DNA of 64,000 nt. Source: Polynucleobacter sp. 15G-AUS-farblos (GTDB taxonomy: Bacteria > Pseudomonadota > Gammaproteobacteria > Burkholderiales > Burkholderiaceae). Shown one piece after another: positions 46,066 through 57,120 of the stretch; position 1 is the stretch's first letter, and each line of letters starts with the position of its first letter. The stretch lies in NCBI RefSeq assembly GCF_018882445.1, contig NZ_JACVOM010000006.1, forward strand, positions 1 through 64,000, written 5' to 3'. The notes under the pieces were generated by a model. The model had not been told where the DNA came from, ran no database searches, and saw only the letters and a list, made by a program, of their open reading frames with translations. Both the position numbers and the translations under genes were made by a program.

Positions 46066-47301
46066 CTATTCGGATCGGAAAACTAACCATCCAGATAAAT
46101 AGGCCTCATAGAGACTTGAGGTTTCAAGGGATCGAAGCCCTTTCTGAGTCAGTGCTTTGTGGGCAGCAAGAGTGCGCCAAGCCCCTTTGATTTGAGTGGT
46201 TTGTCCTTGGGTAACCATCTCTCCATTGCAGTAAATATGAGGACGCAGGCTTAGGATTCGGGTTTGTGGGTGGGGTACTAAGGGTTGGAAGCTTATTTTT
46301 TGAGCAAATTGACTTGGCGATAGAGGGGTGGATGGACCTTTAAAGAAGGCCTCTTGCTTCGGTTCAGTGAGATAAGCTGTGATCCCAGGTAAAAACTGAT
46401 TGATTTGATCGAGCTTTAAACCAGCAAGCTTCTTTTCTAATTGTGTGATCAGTTCCCTTGGCAGTTCTTCTGGGTTAGTGCTTGCCTCTTGTTTAGGGTC
46501 AGCAAATTTTTCTTCTAATTCAGGAATACCCTCTAAGGATTCGGCTAGTCTCCACAAACCCTCTTGAAGTAGCTCTTTAAAACTAGGGGAGCGAAATCCA
46601 ACAGACCAAGTTTGGCAGCCTGCATCGAGAGCAATGCCGTCATGTGCAATATGCGGTGGCAAATACAGCATGTCTCCAGGCTCTAAAACCCATTCTTGCT
46701 CTACCTGAAAGTGCTGCAATATTTTGAGTGGCAGATTTGGATTGAGTCTTAAATCTTTTTGTGCGGAGATGCGCCATTGTCTTCTGCCAGACATCTGAAG
46801 TAAAAACACATCATACGAATCAAAATGAGGCCCAACGCCACCACCAACCCCGGCGATGCTAATCATTAAATCATCTAGACGTGCATCTGGAATAAAGCGA
46901 AACCAGGACAGTACGGTTGCAGCAGCAGGATGGTGCGCCTCCATGCCCTGAAGTAACAAGGTCCAATCCTTTCGATCTATTTTGGGAATGGATGATTTCT
47001 TAAATGGACCCGATTCAAAACTCCAGGGCTTGGACTGAACTAAGCGAGACTCCACCATTTCATCTGTGGCTAACTTAAAGAGCTCGGATTCAGAAATGGG
47101 ACTACTCAATTCTTGTTGATTTTTCTTGGCAAGTGCAAAAGCAGGGATGGCCCCTCTGACCAAAAGTGGCTTTTTATGCCAATACCTTTTCATGAATAGC
47201 TCGGGGCTAATTCCCCCAAATAATGCCCATGGCTGGTTTAAAGGCAGGTTTTTTGGAGCCTCTGGAGGTTGATAGGGCTTGCTCAAGTAAAATAATGACA
47301 T
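46066..47301 (-). CDS. JmjC/cupin ribosomal oxygenase, RoxA (YcfD)-like
   Basis: The 411-residue product carries the Fe(II) HxD pair at His159 and Asp161 in GPHFDSYDVFLLQM and the distal His near 220 in YLPPHIAHDG, the pattern of JmjC-type ribosomal oxygenases. E. coli RoxA/YcfD hydroxylates an Arg of ribosomal protein L16. The N-terminal LFGGISPELFMKRYWHKKPL is the usual opening, and the C-terminal winged-helix-like region is present. It is divergent from the SlyD gene with a 34-base gap. Confidence 0.9.
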   Translation of the reverse strand: MSLFYLSKPYQPPEAPKNLPLNQPWALFGGISPELFMKRYWHKKPLLVRGAIPAFALAKKNQQELSSPISESELFKLATDEMVESRLVQSKPWSFESGPFKKSSIPKIDRKDWTLLLQGMEAHHPAAATVLSWFRFIPDARLDDLMISIAGVGGGVGPHFDSYDVFLLQMSGRRQWRISAQKDLRLNPNLPLKILQHFQVEQEWVLEPGDMLYLPPHIAHDGIALDAGCQTWSVGFRSPSFKELLQEGLWRLAESLEGIPELEEKFADPKQEASTNPEELPRELITQLEKKLAGLKLDQINQFLPGITAYLTEPKQEAFFKGPSTPLSPSQFAQKISFQPLVPHPQTRILSLRPHIYCNGEMVTQGQTTQIKGAWRTLAAHKALTQKGLRSLETSSLYEAYLSGWLVFRSE

Positions 47302-47335
47302 AAGTAAAAGCTTGATAGAAATTGATTAAAAACGT

Positions 47336-47956
47336 ATGTTTGATAAGTTCCGCATGAAGATTGAAAAAAATACCATCGTTTCCCTTCGTTATAAGTTAAC
47401 CGATGCGCAAAATAATGTCATCGAAGAACCCGATTCTCCGATGGTATACCTGCACGGTGGCTACGAGGGCACTTTTCCTAAAATTGAGACTTTGCTTGAT
47501 GGTCAAGACATCGGCTATGAAGCCACCATTCAGTTAGAGCCTAATGAGGCATTTGGGGAATACGATCCGGAATTGCTCAAAATAGAGCCACGCACCCGTT
47601 TTCCTGAGCCTCTAGAAGTCGGCATGCAATTTGAAGGCGTACCCGATGCAGATGAAGAGTCTGCTGAAGCTGGCGATGATGATGCTGATGATGAGCCGTT
47701 AATTTATACCGTGACCGACGTTGCTGATAATCAAGTGGTACTTGATGGTAATCATCCACTAGCAGGAATGGCATTGCGTTTTTGGGTTCAGGTAGAAGAT
47801 GTCCGCGCAGCCACTGAAGATGAGATCGAAAATCGACACCCAGAAGGTGGTGAAAGCTTCTCATTTGGGATGCCAAATGATGATGGCGACGATGAAGAGG
47901 AATTTCCGGGGAGCAATCTCAGTTCAGGGGAAGCTAATCCTCGCACATTGCACTAA
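47336..47956 (+). CDS. slyD: FKBP-type peptidyl-prolyl isomerase, SlyD-like
   Basis: The 206-residue product begins MFDKFRMKIEKNTIVSLRYKL, with a possible internal start at residue 7. The FKBP fold with insert-in-flap (IF) chaperone domain is seen in PMVYLHGGYEGTFPKIE, EATIQLEPNEAFGEYDPEL and VVLDGNHPLAGM. The C-terminal tail is acidic (DDGDDEEEF) and lacks the His/Cys-rich metal tail of E. coli SlyD. It probably assists protein folding in the cytoplasm. Confidence 0.93.
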   Translation: MFDKFRMKIEKNTIVSLRYKLTDAQNNVIEEPDSPMVYLHGGYEGTFPKIETLLDGQDIGYEATIQLEPNEAFGEYDPELLKIEPRTRFPEPLEVGMQFEGVPDADEESAEAGDDDADDEPLIYTVTDVADNQVVLDGNHPLAGMALRFWVQVEDVRAATEDEIENRHPEGGESFSFGMPNDDGDDEEEFPGSNLSSGEANPRTLH

Positions 47957-47979
47957 CAAACAGATTATCAAGCTCAGTA

Positions 47980-48747
47980 TTACTCTTTAAGCCATTCCTT
48001 AATGGCGTCTAGGTCACGCTTGGTGTCACTTGCAGCTGTTGCATCACCTGGCACAGCAGGCGTGTTATTGAGCTTAGCAATCATTTTCTCCAAAGCGGCA
48101 ATTTTCGCTTCTTGTTCAATCGTGGCATCGATCAAACCCTTGAGCGCCATCGAAACGGGATCATCTACATTCGGTGTAACACCATAAGCAGAAAAATATT
48201 CTTTCGTTTTGCTATCTGCGCTTTGTGGCAAATCCGGATGCAAGATCCGCGCCGGAATACCAACGGCAGTAGCGCCTGCTGGAATTTCTTTAAGTGCAAC
48301 AGCATTTGAACCTACGCGAGCGCCATCACCCACAGTGAAGCCACCAAGCACTTTTGCTCCTGCACTTACAACAACGCCTTTACCTAAAGTAGGGTGGCGC
48401 TTAACACCTTTATATAGAGAAGTACCACCCAAGGTGACGCCTTGATAAATGGTGCAGTCATCACCAATTTCAGTAGTCTCGCCGATCACAATCCCAAGGC
48501 CATGATCTAAAAAAACCCGGCGGCCAATCTTGGCGCCCGGATGGATTTCGATGCCGGTTAAGAAACGCGCAAACACAGACAATAGACGCGCGATCAACTT
48601 GAGACCTATGCCCCATAAAAAATGGGAGACACGGTGGAACCAAACAGCATGCAAACCTGGATAGCAAGTAATGACCTCAAGTCGATTTCTAGCAGCGGGA
48701 TCTCGAACAATGATCGAGTCGACGTGGTCAAAAAGGGAATTAAACAT
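47980..48747 (-). CDS. cysE: Serine O-acetyltransferase
   Basis: The 255-residue enzyme has an N-terminal helical region and the left-handed beta-helix hexapeptide repeats (GAKIGRRVFLDHGLGIVIGE, TTEIGDDCTIYQGVTLGG) with the catalytic His in DHGLG. It makes O-acetylserine for cysteine synthesis. The acidic C-terminal extension (SDTKRDLDAIKEWLKE) is longer than in E. coli and fits Burkholderiales. It is downstream of trmJ on the same strand. Confidence 0.96.
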   Translation of the reverse strand: MFNSLFDHVDSIIVRDPAARNRLEVITCYPGLHAVWFHRVSHFLWGIGLKLIARLLSVFARFLTGIEIHPGAKIGRRVFLDHGLGIVIGETTEIGDDCTIYQGVTLGGTSLYKGVKRHPTLGKGVVVSAGAKVLGGFTVGDGARVGSNAVALKEIPAGATAVGIPARILHPDLPQSADSKTKEYFSAYGVTPNVDDPVSMALKGLIDATIEQEAKIAALEKMIAKLNNTPAVPGDATAASDTKRDLDAIKEWLKE

Positions 48748-48770
48748 AACTCGATTTTAACGGGATGTGC

Positions 48771-49514
48771 TTATTTTCTCAGGAGCATCTGCTTTGCAAT
48801 GCCCCGTAAAAGATCAATTTCTTCTTTTTGGAGCCGACTGCGGGCAAATAAGGCCTGTAATCGCGCCATTAATTTCTTGGGATTAGCGGGGTCTAGATAG
48901 CCAATCGCTTCTAAGCCAGAGCGCCAATGCTCAAGCATGGCGGAGATTGCGGCAGGATCCGCATAGTCAATCTGATCTAGGCTTGTTGTAACGCCCACAG
49001 ACTCTATATTTAAGGTCTCTCTAAGGGTGAAAGCGCAAACCATCAGGGCTTGAGCTAGGTTCAGAGAGGGGTATTCTGGGTTGGCATCAAGCCATACGCG
49101 ATGGGTGCATAGGGCAAGGTGCTGGTTATCAAGGCCAGTCCGCTCAGGGCCAAACATCAAAGCCACTCTTTGCCCAGCCTGAACCGTTTGGCTAATGAGG
49201 GTGCGAGCCTCTACCCAATTTAGTGAGGGTGGCCCAAACTCTCGGTCGCGACTGGTTAAGCCAAGCACTAGCGAGCATGTTTCAACTGCTGACTCTAAAG
49301 AGTCGCTTTCTTGGGAGCTCAAGAGCACATCGCCTGCCCCGCTAGCTAAGGCAATTGCTTCAGGTTCTTGGGCAATATTCGGGATACGAGGATGAATGAG
49401 GCGCAGATCATGAAAACCCATGGTTTTTAAAGCCCGGGCAGCTGATCCAACATTCCCAGGATGGCTAGTCTCTACCAGTACCCAGCGAAGGAGTTGAGCT
49501 TGTTTGGAATTCAT
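48771..49514 (-). CDS. trmJ: tRNA Cm32/Um32 methyltransferase
   Basis: The 247-residue SPOUT-class enzyme starts with LLRWVLVETSHPGNVGSAARALKTMG and has the knot motifs ALMFGPERTGL and YPSLNLAQALMVCAF, the SpoU family pattern. TrmJ methylates the 2'-hydroxyl of base 32 in several tRNAs. The C-terminal helical extension (RLQALFARSRLQKEEIDLLRG) is TrmJ-like. It is divergent from suhB, and the 3' end is 23 bases upstream of cysE. Confidence 0.93.
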   Translation of the reverse strand: MNSKQAQLLRWVLVETSHPGNVGSAARALKTMGFHDLRLIHPRIPNIAQEPEAIALASGAGDVLLSSQESDSLESAVETCSLVLGLTSRDREFGPPSLNWVEARTLISQTVQAGQRVALMFGPERTGLDNQHLALCTHRVWLDANPEYPSLNLAQALMVCAFTLRETLNIESVGVTTSLDQIDYADPAAISAMLEHWRSGLEAIGYLDPANPKKLMARLQALFARSRLQKEEIDLLRGIAKQMLLRK

Positions 49515-49657
49515 GGTCGTATTGGGCAGGGATGGCTTTAGGGTAATAAATGCAAATCGTTTAGAATCAGTCTGTTAGCTTCGTATTGTCATGCAGTTTT
49601 GTGCTTTTGCTTGGCAATATTACAGGCTTGTTCTTATTTAATTTGTCCATCAATACT

Positions 49658-50446
49658 ATGCATCCCATGTTAAATGTGGCCGTGAAGGCTGCCCGTCGTG
49701 CTGGAACCGTGATCAATCGCGCTTCATTGAATTTAGAGCGCTTACAGGTTGATCGTAAACAGCATAATGATTTTGTAACCGAGGTGGACAAAGCTGCAGA
49801 AGCAGCCATCATTGAAACACTCAGTGAGGCTTATCCAAGCCATGGATTTTTGGCTGAAGAAACAGGCGAACACAATGTCGATGCTGAGAATGTTTGGATC
49901 ATTGATCCATTAGATGGCACAACCAATTTTATTCACGGATTTCCGCAATACGCAGTATCAATCGCTTTGGCGGTCAACGGTGTTACGCAGCAGGCAGTGG
50001 TTTATGACCCTACTCGCGATGAATTATTCACTGCAACACGTGGAGCAGGTGCGTATTTAGATCGACGTCGTTTACGTGTCGGTAGTCAAGATCGTTTGGC
50101 AAATTCTTTAATCGGTACTGGATTTCCCTATCGTGAAGATCAAGACTTAGAAAAGTATTTGAAAATCTTTGCAGAGATGTCGCGCCAGTGTGCGGGATTG
50201 CGTCGTCCTGGTGCTGCTTCATTGGACTTAGCTTATGTTGCTGCAGGTCGATACGATGGATTTTTTGAGAGCGATCTCAAGCCATGGGATATGGCTGCTG
50301 GTGCATTGCTGATTACTGAAGCAGGTGGGCTAGTTGGTAACTACCGTGGCGAAGAAGGTTTCTTGAAAAGCGGTGAGGTTATGGCAGCGAACCCTCGCAT
50401 TTATGCACAGATGGTGCAATGTCTCTCTAAATATTCAAATTGCTAA
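49658..50446 (+). CDS. suhB: Inositol-1-monophosphatase family, SuhB-like
   Basis: ATG 49658 gives 262 residues starting [16 protein letters not shown], the usual SuhB N-terminus; a longer frame from 49586 adds 24 unlikely residues. Metal-binding motifs [31 protein letters not shown] and [17 protein letters not shown] are present. SuhB also binds RNA polymerase and supports rRNA transcription in E. coli. It is divergent from trmJ and ends at a terminator shared with lpxH. Confidence 0.95.
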   Translation: MHPMLNVAVKAARRAGTVINRASLNLERLQVDRKQHNDFVTEVDKAAEAAIIETLSEAYPSHGFLAEETGEHNVDAENVWIIDPLDGTTNFIHGFPQYAVSIALAVNGVTQQAVVYDPTRDELFTATRGAGAYLDRRRLRVGSQDRLANSLIGTGFPYREDQDLEKYLKIFAEMSRQCAGLRRPGAASLDLAYVAAGRYDGFFESDLKPWDMAAGALLITEAGGLVGNYRGEEGFLKSGEVMAANPRIYAQMVQCLSKYSNC

Positions 50447-50453
50447 CAGGCTT

Positions 50454-50483
50454 AAAACAGCCCTAAAGAAGGCTGTTTTCTTG
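50454..50483 (+). terminator. Terminator after suhB, reaching into the lpxH end
   Basis: AAAACAGCC (50454-50462) pairs with GGCTGTTTT (50471-50479) around an eight-base loop, then T-rich sequence. It covers the last codons of the convergent lpxH gene. Confidence 0.8.
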
Positions 50484-51269
50484 TGGCTTGATGAGATCGA
50501 TAAATCGCGGTCCTAGGCTGTCAATATAGAGTGCATTAGCCTTAGGCAATACGCTTTCAGGGTGATCTAGATCCCAATCAGAAAGCACCCAGCGTTGCCA
50601 GGATTGTTCGCCCAATTGTTCGTGGTGATGCGCGGTGAGGTGGGTATGTCCATGAATCAAGCGTGTCTCAGTATGCTCGCGTAAGAGTGCAGCACAGGCT
50701 TCCTGAGTCACATTCATTTTGATGCGATATTCAGGTGATGGCACGCGTGCAGCACTTTCGCTTTGTGTATGACTATTGCTACGCAATTGCTTTGCTATAG
50801 ACAGACGCCAATCCAGCGGTAGACGTAAAAATAGCTTTTGCAACCATGGCTTGCGTACCCATGTTCTAAATACTTGATAGCCCACATCGGCAGTGCAGAG
50901 TGCATCGCCATGACTCAGGATGTATTGGGTGCCAGCAATATCCATTCGTGCAGGATCAGGCAATAAAGTCATGCCTGTCCTTTTTAGAAAATCAGCGCCG
51001 ACTAAAAAGTCTCGATTTCCATGAATATAAAAAGTATCTACCTTAGTTGAGAGGGTGGCTAGTGCACGCCTGACTTCTTGCTGAAAAGGGGATGGGCTTG
51101 CTGCATCATCGCCCACCCAGTATTCAAATAGATCTCCCAAAATAAAAACAGCCTCAACTTTGGGGCCATCTTTTTCGCAGAAATCAAAAAAACGTTGCGC
51201 CGTCAGTGGCATTGACGGCGTGAGATGCAGGTCTGATATGAGCAGGGCGCTCGAGTATTGCGGGATCAT
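50463..51269 (-). CDS. lpxH: UDP-2,3-diacylglucosamine diphosphatase
   Basis: The 268-residue calcineurin-like phosphoesterase shows [51 protein letters not shown] and [10 protein letters not shown], the metal-binding set of LpxH. It hydrolyses UDP-diacylglucosamine to lipid X in lipid A synthesis. Its ATG overlaps the ppiB stop as ATGA, so translation is coupled. Length is a little above E. coli's 240. Confidence 0.95.
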   Translation of the reverse strand: MIPQYSSALLISDLHLTPSMPLTAQRFFDFCEKDGPKVEAVFILGDLFEYWVGDDAASPSPFQQEVRRALATLSTKVDTFYIHGNRDFLVGADFLKRTGMTLLPDPARMDIAGTQYILSHGDALCTADVGYQVFRTWVRKPWLQKLFLRLPLDWRLSIAKQLRSNSHTQSESAARVPSPEYRIKMNVTQEACAALLREHTETRLIHGHTHLTAHHHEQLGEQSWQRWVLSDWDLDHPESVLPKANALYIDSLGPRFIDLIKPQENSLL

Positions 51270-51769
51270 TCCTCGAGAACGGTAGCCTTCTCAATGACAA
51301 CATCTTCAGCAGGAACATCTTGATGAAAACCTGAGCTACCAGTTTTCACCTTACGAATTTTGTCAACGACGTCAAGACCATCAGTCACTTTTCCAAAAAC
51401 GGCGTAACCCCAGCCTTGGGCATTTGGTGCAGTGTGGTTTAAGAAGTCATTGTCATTGACGTTGATAAAGAACTGGGCCGTAGCGGAGTGGGGATCGCTA
51501 GTGCGAGCCATAGCAACTGTGCCACGCTCATTTTTCAAACCATTGTTGGCTTCATTTTCAATTTCAGCACCAGTCGGTTTTTGTTTCATTCCAGCAGTCA
51601 TGCCGCCGCCTTGAATCATGAAGTTATCAATGACGCGATGGAAAATAGTGCCATCGTAGTGACCGCTTTTGACATACTGCAAAAAATTAGCAACGCTCTT
51701 AGGCGCCTTAGCAGAATCAAGAGTGAGGGTGATATCACCCTGATTAGTTTTTAACAGTACTTTCGCCAT
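51266..51769 (-). CDS. ppiB: Cyclophilin-type peptidyl-prolyl isomerase
   Basis: ATG 51769 gives 167 residues beginning [18 protein letters not shown], the usual cytoplasmic PpiB N-terminus; a longer frame overlaps the TPR gene further. Cyclophilin motifs are present: [35 protein letters not shown] and [18 protein letters not shown]. No signal peptide is seen, so it is cytoplasmic. It overlaps the TPR lipoprotein gene by 26 bases and lpxH by 4. Confidence 0.97.
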   Translation of the reverse strand: MAKVLLKTNQGDITLTLDSAKAPKSVANFLQYVKSGHYDGTIFHRVIDNFMIQGGGMTAGMKQKPTGAEIENEANNGLKNERGTVAMARTSDPHSATAQFFINVNDNDFLNHTAPNAQGWGYAVFGKVTDGLDVVDKIRKVKTGSSGFHQDVPAEDVVIEKATVLEE

Positions 51770-52628
51770 TGTTTGGTCTACTTTCTGGAAGGTTAGTTGG
51801 TGAGGTTGTATTACGGTTTGCGTCATTAGTGCTAGCCGGCCTAACTGGAGTATTTCCGGCTGGGCGTCTAGCTGGTGGCTTGAGAACGTCTAACAAGGCC
51901 TTGGCTCGAAGGGTGTACTGACGTTGATTAGTCTGGGCGCCTTTGGCGGCATTCTCGTAGGCCTGAGCGCCAAGACGAATGTAGATCTCACCTAAGTTGG
52001 CTGCAGCAATCGCATAAGTGGGGCGCAGTTTTAAAGCAAGCTCTAAATAGTCTCTTGCCTCAATCCAATTGCCTTGGTTTGCGGCAATGGCTGCCAAATT
52101 GTTGTAAGGCTCAGGTAGTTCTGGAAATTGTTGCGTAATTTCAACTAAGGTTTTCTTGGCATCATCAAACTTACGCATCTCGATTTGGAGCCGCGCTTTC
52201 ACAAATCGAATTTGTACATTTCGTGGATTGGCCTTGAGTTGTTGGTTGATGAGATTGACTGCATCTTGAAATTGCCGTGCCTTGACTAATCTTTCTACAT
52301 CTGGCGGCACTGCATTTTTAGGAATAGGGTCTGGCTCAATAATCAGAAAAGAAAGAAAAGGAATAGCAACAGTTTCTGAGAGCTCTGGGTTTAAGGGGTC
52401 ATATCCCGAATCGGCAGATAGTCTAGGGGGGTCAGAAGGGCTGTAACCTCCCAAATAGGGTTGGGTAGCAGCCAGTGGAGAATTCATCCTTTGTGCATTA
52501 AGGGCGGAAAGCTCTGCTTGAGTGCGCTCTTGGGCGGGGGTAGTACAGCCTCCCAATAAGATGAGCGATAAGCCAGCTATCAGGGCTGTTAATAGGGCTG
52601 GACGCGGTACGGAGACGGTTACAGACAT
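51744..52628 (-). CDS. TPR-repeat lipoprotein
   Basis: The 294-residue product has a lipoprotein signal (LLGGC lipobox at about residue 28), a linker, and about three tetratricopeptide repeats with the AxxNLGxIYIxLG pattern ([20 protein letters not shown]). The C-terminus is Pro/Asn/Thr-rich and disordered. It probably acts as a protein-binding scaffold in the periplasm. It leads a minus-strand operon with ppiB and lpxH. A TATACT hexamer near 52658 is a possible -10. Confidence 0.86.
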   Translation of the reverse strand: MSVTVSVPRPALLTALIAGLSLILLGGCTTPAQERTQAELSALNAQRMNSPLAATQPYLGGYSPSDPPRLSADSGYDPLNPELSETVAIPFLSFLIIEPDPIPKNAVPPDVERLVKARQFQDAVNLINQQLKANPRNVQIRFVKARLQIEMRKFDDAKKTLVEITQQFPELPEPYNNLAAIAANQGNWIEARDYLELALKLRPTYAIAAANLGEIYIRLGAQAYENAAKGAQTNQRQYTLRAKALLDVLKPPARRPAGNTPVRPASTNDANRNTTSPTNLPESRPNNGESTVKN

Positions 52629-52714
52629 AAGAGAAGGGTTTAAAACGGGCTCATTCGATATACTCAGCGCTCAGTCTAACAAATTGGCGCTACTTGCCCA
52701 ACCTTTATAGCCCT

Positions 52715-54136
52715 ATGCTGCAAATCTATAACACCCTTAGTCGATCAAAACAGGTCTTTAAGCCCATCGTACCGGGTCAGGTGAAAATGTATGTCTGCGG
52801 CATGACAGTGTATGACTTTTGCCATATTGGGCATGCCAGGGTCATGATTGTGTTTGATATGGTCGTACGCTGGCTACGGGCAAGCGGTTACGAAGTCCTT
52901 TATGTGCGCAATATCACGGATATTGACGACAAGATTATTAATCGGGCCATTGAGAATGGTGAGCCTATTTCAGCCCTGACTCAGCGCTTCATTGATGCTA
53001 TGCATGCCGACTCAGATCAGCTTGGTTTGATGCATCCTGATCTGGAGCCTAGAGCAACCGATTACATTACCCAAATGCAAGGCATGATTGGTAAGCTCAT
53101 CCAAAATGAATTGGCATATCAAGCTGATGATGGGGATGTCAATTTTGCAGTGCGCTTACTTCCTGACTATGGTCGCCTCTCTGGGAAATCATTAGATGAA
53201 CTTAATGCAGGAGAGCGTGTAGCAGTCACAGGCGGTAAACGTGACCCACTGGATTTTGTGTTGTGGAAAAGCGCTAAGCCAGAAGAGCCGGCAGATACGC
53301 GCTGGAAATCGCCTTGGGGTGAAGGGCGACCAGGCTGGCACATTGAATGCTCTGCTATGTCTTGCGATTTACTAGGTGAGCACTTTGATATTCATGGCGG
53401 AGGTGCCGACTTACAGTTTCCTCATCATGAGAACGAGATTGCACAAAGTGAAGGTGCTTTGTATGGCAAAAATCGTACTGCGGATGATGCGCCATTTGTA
53501 AATTATTGGATGCACAACGGCCACATTCGGGTCAATGAAGAGAAGATGTCTAAGTCTCTAGGTAATTTTTTCCTCATTCGAGATGTCCTAAAAAGTTTTG
53601 ATCCAGAAGTGATTCGATTTTTCATGCTCAAAGCACACTATCGCAGTCCAATTAATTACAGTGATGCCCAATTGGAAGAGGCACGCTCAGGACTGGTACG
53701 ACTGTATACCGCGCTAGCCCAAGCCTCAGAGGCAGGTGTTGAAGTATTGGATGCTGAAAACCCATGGGTAAAGCGTTTTACCGCTGCCATGAATGATGAT
53801 TTCAATACACCTGAGGCGATCGCAGTTTTGTTTGACTTGGCGAGTGAAGTTAATCGGGCTCAAGATAATGAAAAGTCTAGACTGGCAAACACTCTCAAAA
53901 GTTTAGGTGCCGCGCTCCATTTCTTGCAACGAGAGCCAACACAATTTTTGCAGTCTGGAACTCAGGCTGAAGATGGTTTGAGTCCAGCTCAAATTGAAGA
54001 ACAAATCACAGCGCGGGTAAGTGCAAAACAAGCAAAAGATTTTGCAAAAGCCGATTTGATTCGCAAGACGCTTTTAGAGCAGGGAATTGTTTTGGAAGAT
54101 AAGCCGGGCGGCATTACAGAATGGCGTAGAGCATAG
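52715..54136 (+). CDS. cysS: Cysteinyl-tRNA synthetase
   Basis: ATG 52715 gives 473 residues beginning [15 protein letters not shown], the standard start; a TTG seven codons earlier is less likely. Motifs are [17 protein letters not shown] (HIGH), [17 protein letters not shown] with zinc ligands, and [11 protein letters not shown] (KMSKS). It charges tRNA-Cys. The stop shares a base with the GTG of the next gene. The region between this gene and the divergent TPR gene is 86 bases. Confidence 0.98.
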   Translation: MLQIYNTLSRSKQVFKPIVPGQVKMYVCGMTVYDFCHIGHARVMIVFDMVVRWLRASGYEVLYVRNITDIDDKIINRAIENGEPISALTQRFIDAMHADSDQLGLMHPDLEPRATDYITQMQGMIGKLIQNELAYQADDGDVNFAVRLLPDYGRLSGKSLDELNAGERVAVTGGKRDPLDFVLWKSAKPEEPADTRWKSPWGEGRPGWHIECSAMSCDLLGEHFDIHGGGADLQFPHHENEIAQSEGALYGKNRTADDAPFVNYWMHNGHIRVNEEKMSKSLGNFFLIRDVLKSFDPEVIRFFMLKAHYRSPINYSDAQLEEARSGLVRLYTALAQASEAGVEVLDAENPWVKRFTAAMNDDFNTPEAIAVLFDLASEVNRAQDNEKSRLANTLKSLGAALHFLQREPTQFLQSGTQAEDGLSPAQIEEQITARVSAKQAKDFAKADLIRKTLLEQGIVLEDKPGGITEWRRA

Positions 54137-54792
54137 TGGCCGCTGTTATAGATGAAGTTATTATTGAGAAAGCTGCGCCCGAATATTGGGAGCAAGCATG
54201 TCGTGAGCTCATGAAGCAGGATCGTATTCTCAAAAAACTCATTCCGAAGTTTGGCTCAGTTTTTTTAGTCACCCGTGGTGATGCATTTAATACCCTTGCA
54301 AGATCCATTGTGGGACAGCAAATTTCTGTAGCTGCTGCTCAATCGGTTTGGAATAGAGTTTTGCTTGCCTCCAAAAACAAAGTGAATCCAAAAAATATCT
54401 TGGCTCTGTCTGTGGAAGAGTTGCGTGCCGCTGGATTGTCCGGACGCAAGGTTGAATACATCCGGGATTTAGCCGATCACTTTCATTCAGGTCGTTTGCA
54501 TGCCTCCCAATGGAAGGATATGGAAGATGAAGATGTCATCAAGGAATTGAGTGATATTCGGGGAATTGGGCGTTGGACCGCCGAAATGTTCCTGATTTTT
54601 AACCTAGTACGGCCTAATATCTTGCCTTTAGACGATGTGGGCCTAATTAAGGCCATTTCCCTCAATTACTTCAGCGGAGAGCCTGTCAGCCGGCATGAAG
54701 CCCGTGAGGTAGCGGCAAATTGGGCCCCTTGGCGCACGGTTGCCACCTGGTATATGTGGAGAAGTATCGACCCCATTCCAGTTGAATATTAA
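54136..54792 (+). CDS. DNA-3-methyladenine glycosylase II (AlkA-like)
   Basis: A GTG start overlapping the cysS stop gives 218 residues. The helix-hairpin-helix GPD domain is shown by FNTLARSIVGQQISVAAAQSVW and LSDIRGIGRWTAEMFLIFNL, with the catalytic Asp in PLDDVGL. It excises alkylated bases from DNA. It lacks the N-terminal domain of E. coli AlkA, as is common in betaproteobacteria. It is 10 bases upstream of accA. Confidence 0.93.
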   Translation: MAAVIDEVIIEKAAPEYWEQACRELMKQDRILKKLIPKFGSVFLVTRGDAFNTLARSIVGQQISVAAAQSVWNRVLLASKNKVNPKNILALSVEELRAAGLSGRKVEYIRDLADHFHSGRLHASQWKDMEDEDVIKELSDIRGIGRWTAEMFLIFNLVRPNILPLDDVGLIKAISLNYFSGEPVSRHEAREVAANWAPWRTVATWYMWRSIDPIPVEY

Positions 54793-54801
54793 AATCGACC
54801 T

Positions 54802-55773
54802 ATGAAAACGACTTTCTTAGATTTTGAGCAATCAATCGCCGAACTAGAATCAAAGATTGAAGAGCTGCGTTTTGTTCAGGATGAATCCTCGGTAGATATT
54901 TCTGACGAGATCAAAACCCTGACAGAAAAGAGCATGCAGCTCACCAAGGATGTCTATGCAAACTTGACCCCATGGCAAGTTTCCCAAGTTGCGCGTCATC
55001 CCCAGCGTCCATACACCTTAGATTATGTGAATGCCTTGTTCACTGACTTTCATGAGTTGCATGGCGACCGTACTTTTGCAGATGATCAATCGATTATTGG
55101 CGGCCTAGCGCGTTTTGATGGTCAGCCTTGTATGGTGATTGGTCATCAAAAGGGGCGCGATACAAAAGAGCGCGCTCTCAGAAACTTTGGCATGAGTCGT
55201 CCAGAGGGTTATCGCAAGGCAATGCGCTTGATGCGTCTGGCTGAAAAATTTGGGCTCCCAGTATTTACCTTTGTTGACACCCCTGGGGCATTTCCAGGAA
55301 TTGATGCGGAAGAGCGCAATCAATCTGAAGCGATTGGCCGTAACTTATATGTGCAAGCAGAGTTAACGGTACCCATTATTGCCACCATCATTGGTGAGGG
55401 TGGATCAGGTGGTGCGTTAGCAATCGCTATGGGCGATGTTGTGTTGATGTTGCAGAACTCAACGTACTCCGTGATTTCTCCTGAAGGATGTGCATCGATC
55501 TTGTGGAAAACAGCTGACAAGGCGCCCGAGGCTGCTGAACAGCTGGGCTTAACCGCCCAACGTATCAAGGCGCTGGGTTTGATTGACAAGATCGTAGCTG
55601 AACCTATTGGTGGCGCCCATCGTGATTACGACACGATGATGGTGAATATGCATAAAGCACTTGCCGAGTCATTAAAGACTTTCGATGGCATGAAAGAAGA
55701 TGCGCTACTAGAGCGTCGTCATGAGCGTTTAATGAGTTATGGCAAGTTCAAGGAAATCACAGCCAAGTCCTAA
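54802..55773 (+). CDS. accA: Acetyl-CoA carboxylase carboxyltransferase alpha subunit
   Basis: The 323-residue product has the usual helical N-terminus ([19 protein letters not shown]) and the crotonase-like core with [16 protein letters not shown] and [20 protein letters not shown]. It works with AccD in malonyl-CoA formation for fatty acids. Its last 35 bases overlap tilS. The glycosylase gene upstream has only a 10-base gap. Confidence 0.98.
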   Translation: MKTTFLDFEQSIAELESKIEELRFVQDESSVDISDEIKTLTEKSMQLTKDVYANLTPWQVSQVARHPQRPYTLDYVNALFTDFHELHGDRTFADDQSIIGGLARFDGQPCMVIGHQKGRDTKERALRNFGMSRPEGYRKAMRLMRLAEKFGLPVFTFVDTPGAFPGIDAEERNQSEAIGRNLYVQAELTVPIIATIIGEGGSGGALAIAMGDVVLMLQNSTYSVISPEGCASILWKTADKAPEAAEQLGLTAQRIKALGLIDKIVAEPIGGAHRDYDTMMVNMHKALAESLKTFDGMKEDALLERRHERLMSYGKFKEITAKS

Positions 55774-57055
55774 GCTAGGAAAACGAATTGCGGTTGCCTT
55801 AAGTGGTGGCCTCGATTCGGTAGTGCTTCTCGATACTGTTTGCAAATCAGCATTAGCAAACAAAAATCCTCCAGAAATTTGGGCTTTTCATATTCATCAT
55901 GGTTTGCAAAAGGCGGCTGATGAATGGTTTGTCTTTTGCGAAAAGCTCGCTAAAAAATACCAGATTCAATTTGATTTCAGACTCTTGCATTTGGGTGATG
56001 ATGCCAAACAAGGTAATGTTGAAGCGAGAGCAAGGACTGCACGCTATGAAGCGCTAGCGGAGTTATGTGCTGATCATGGAGTTCAAGATTTACTGTTGGC
56101 ACACCACCAAAATGATCAAGCTGAAACGGTACTCTTACAGCTCTTACGTGGGTCTGGTGTAGCAGGGCTGGCTGGGATGGCTCAGGCTCGCGAGCTCAAG
56201 CATGGGGATATTGCGATCACCTTATGGCGACCGCTGATTGCCCAAAGCAAAGTCGAGCTAGAGGCGTACGCCAAAACCAATAAGCTGAAATGGGTTGAAG
56301 ACCCTAGCAATCAAAATATCCAATATCGTCGCAATGCAATTCGGAAAGACATCATTCCTAGATTAGAAAAAATCCAACCGGATGCCATTGCTAATTTAGC
56401 GCGTAGTGCCAATATCTTAGGACAGTCTCAGGCATTATTGGATCGCTTGGCTAAGCAAGATGGCAAGTTGATCATTGATAAATCAGGTTTAAAAGTGGCA
56501 TTACTCATGACGCTGGCTGAGAACGATTTGCCTGCTGCTAATAATGTAGTGCGCTATTGGCTCAAGACGCATGATCTGGCGATGCCATCGCAAGAGCGTT
56601 TGGCCGCTTGGTGGAAAGATCTTGCCAGCGCCAAAAGGAAAAGGGATGCGCAGCTGGAGTGGTTGCATGATGAGCGCAAGATTCGGCTCTGGCGAGACTT
56701 ATTGCAAGTTGCTGATGAACAAGCTGGTGAATGGGTATTTAAAAAGGTGAATACCAAGAGCAAAGAACCGGGCTTACCTGTGCAATGGGTGGAGGAGGCC
56801 TTGAACAATGGGCTGATTGAGGTGAGATCTAGGGTAGGGGCTGAAAAGATTCAAATTAAGCCTAACAGCCCTCGTAAATCGCTCAAGAATCTGTTTCAAG
56901 AGGGTGACATCCCTCCTTGGCAGCGGCAGGCTCCATTACTCTTTATTAAGCAGGAACTCGTTGCGGTAGCCGGGGTTGGGGTAAGTTATCCCCAATTAGT
57001 TCATTCAGGACCCCGAGTATTACCTGAGTGGCGCCAAGCAGGCTTTGAGGTTTAA
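55739..57055 (+). CDS. tilS: tRNA(Ile)-lysidine synthetase
   Basis: The 438-residue product has the N-type ATP-pyrophosphatase P-loop [58 protein letters not shown] and [18 protein letters not shown], then the C-terminal domain with [18 protein letters not shown]. It converts C34 of tRNA-Ile(CAU) to lysidine. It overlaps accA by 35 bases in another frame, an order typical of Burkholderiales. Confidence 0.97.
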   Translation: MASSRKSQPSPKLGKRIAVALSGGLDSVVLLDTVCKSALANKNPPEIWAFHIHHGLQKAADEWFVFCEKLAKKYQIQFDFRLLHLGDDAKQGNVEARARTARYEALAELCADHGVQDLLLAHHQNDQAETVLLQLLRGSGVAGLAGMAQARELKHGDIAITLWRPLIAQSKVELEAYAKTNKLKWVEDPSNQNIQYRRNAIRKDIIPRLEKIQPDAIANLARSANILGQSQALLDRLAKQDGKLIIDKSGLKVALLMTLAENDLPAANNVVRYWLKTHDLAMPSQERLAAWWKDLASAKRKRDAQLEWLHDERKIRLWRDLLQVADEQAGEWVFKKVNTKSKEPGLPVQWVEEALNNGLIEVRSRVGAEKIQIKPNSPRKSLKNLFQEGDIPPWQRQAPLLFIKQELVAVAGVGVSYPQLVHSGPRVLPEWRQAGFEV

Positions 57056-57120
57056 AACCCTGTAAAATAGGGCCTTTTTAGACCCTTGGGGAACGCAGTT
57101 CCTCTTTAAAAGACGGTTTT

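Noticed and set aside
57056-57120. Lysine riboswitch in front of lysC
   Set aside because: The leader is only about 65 bases, far too short for the lysine aptamer.
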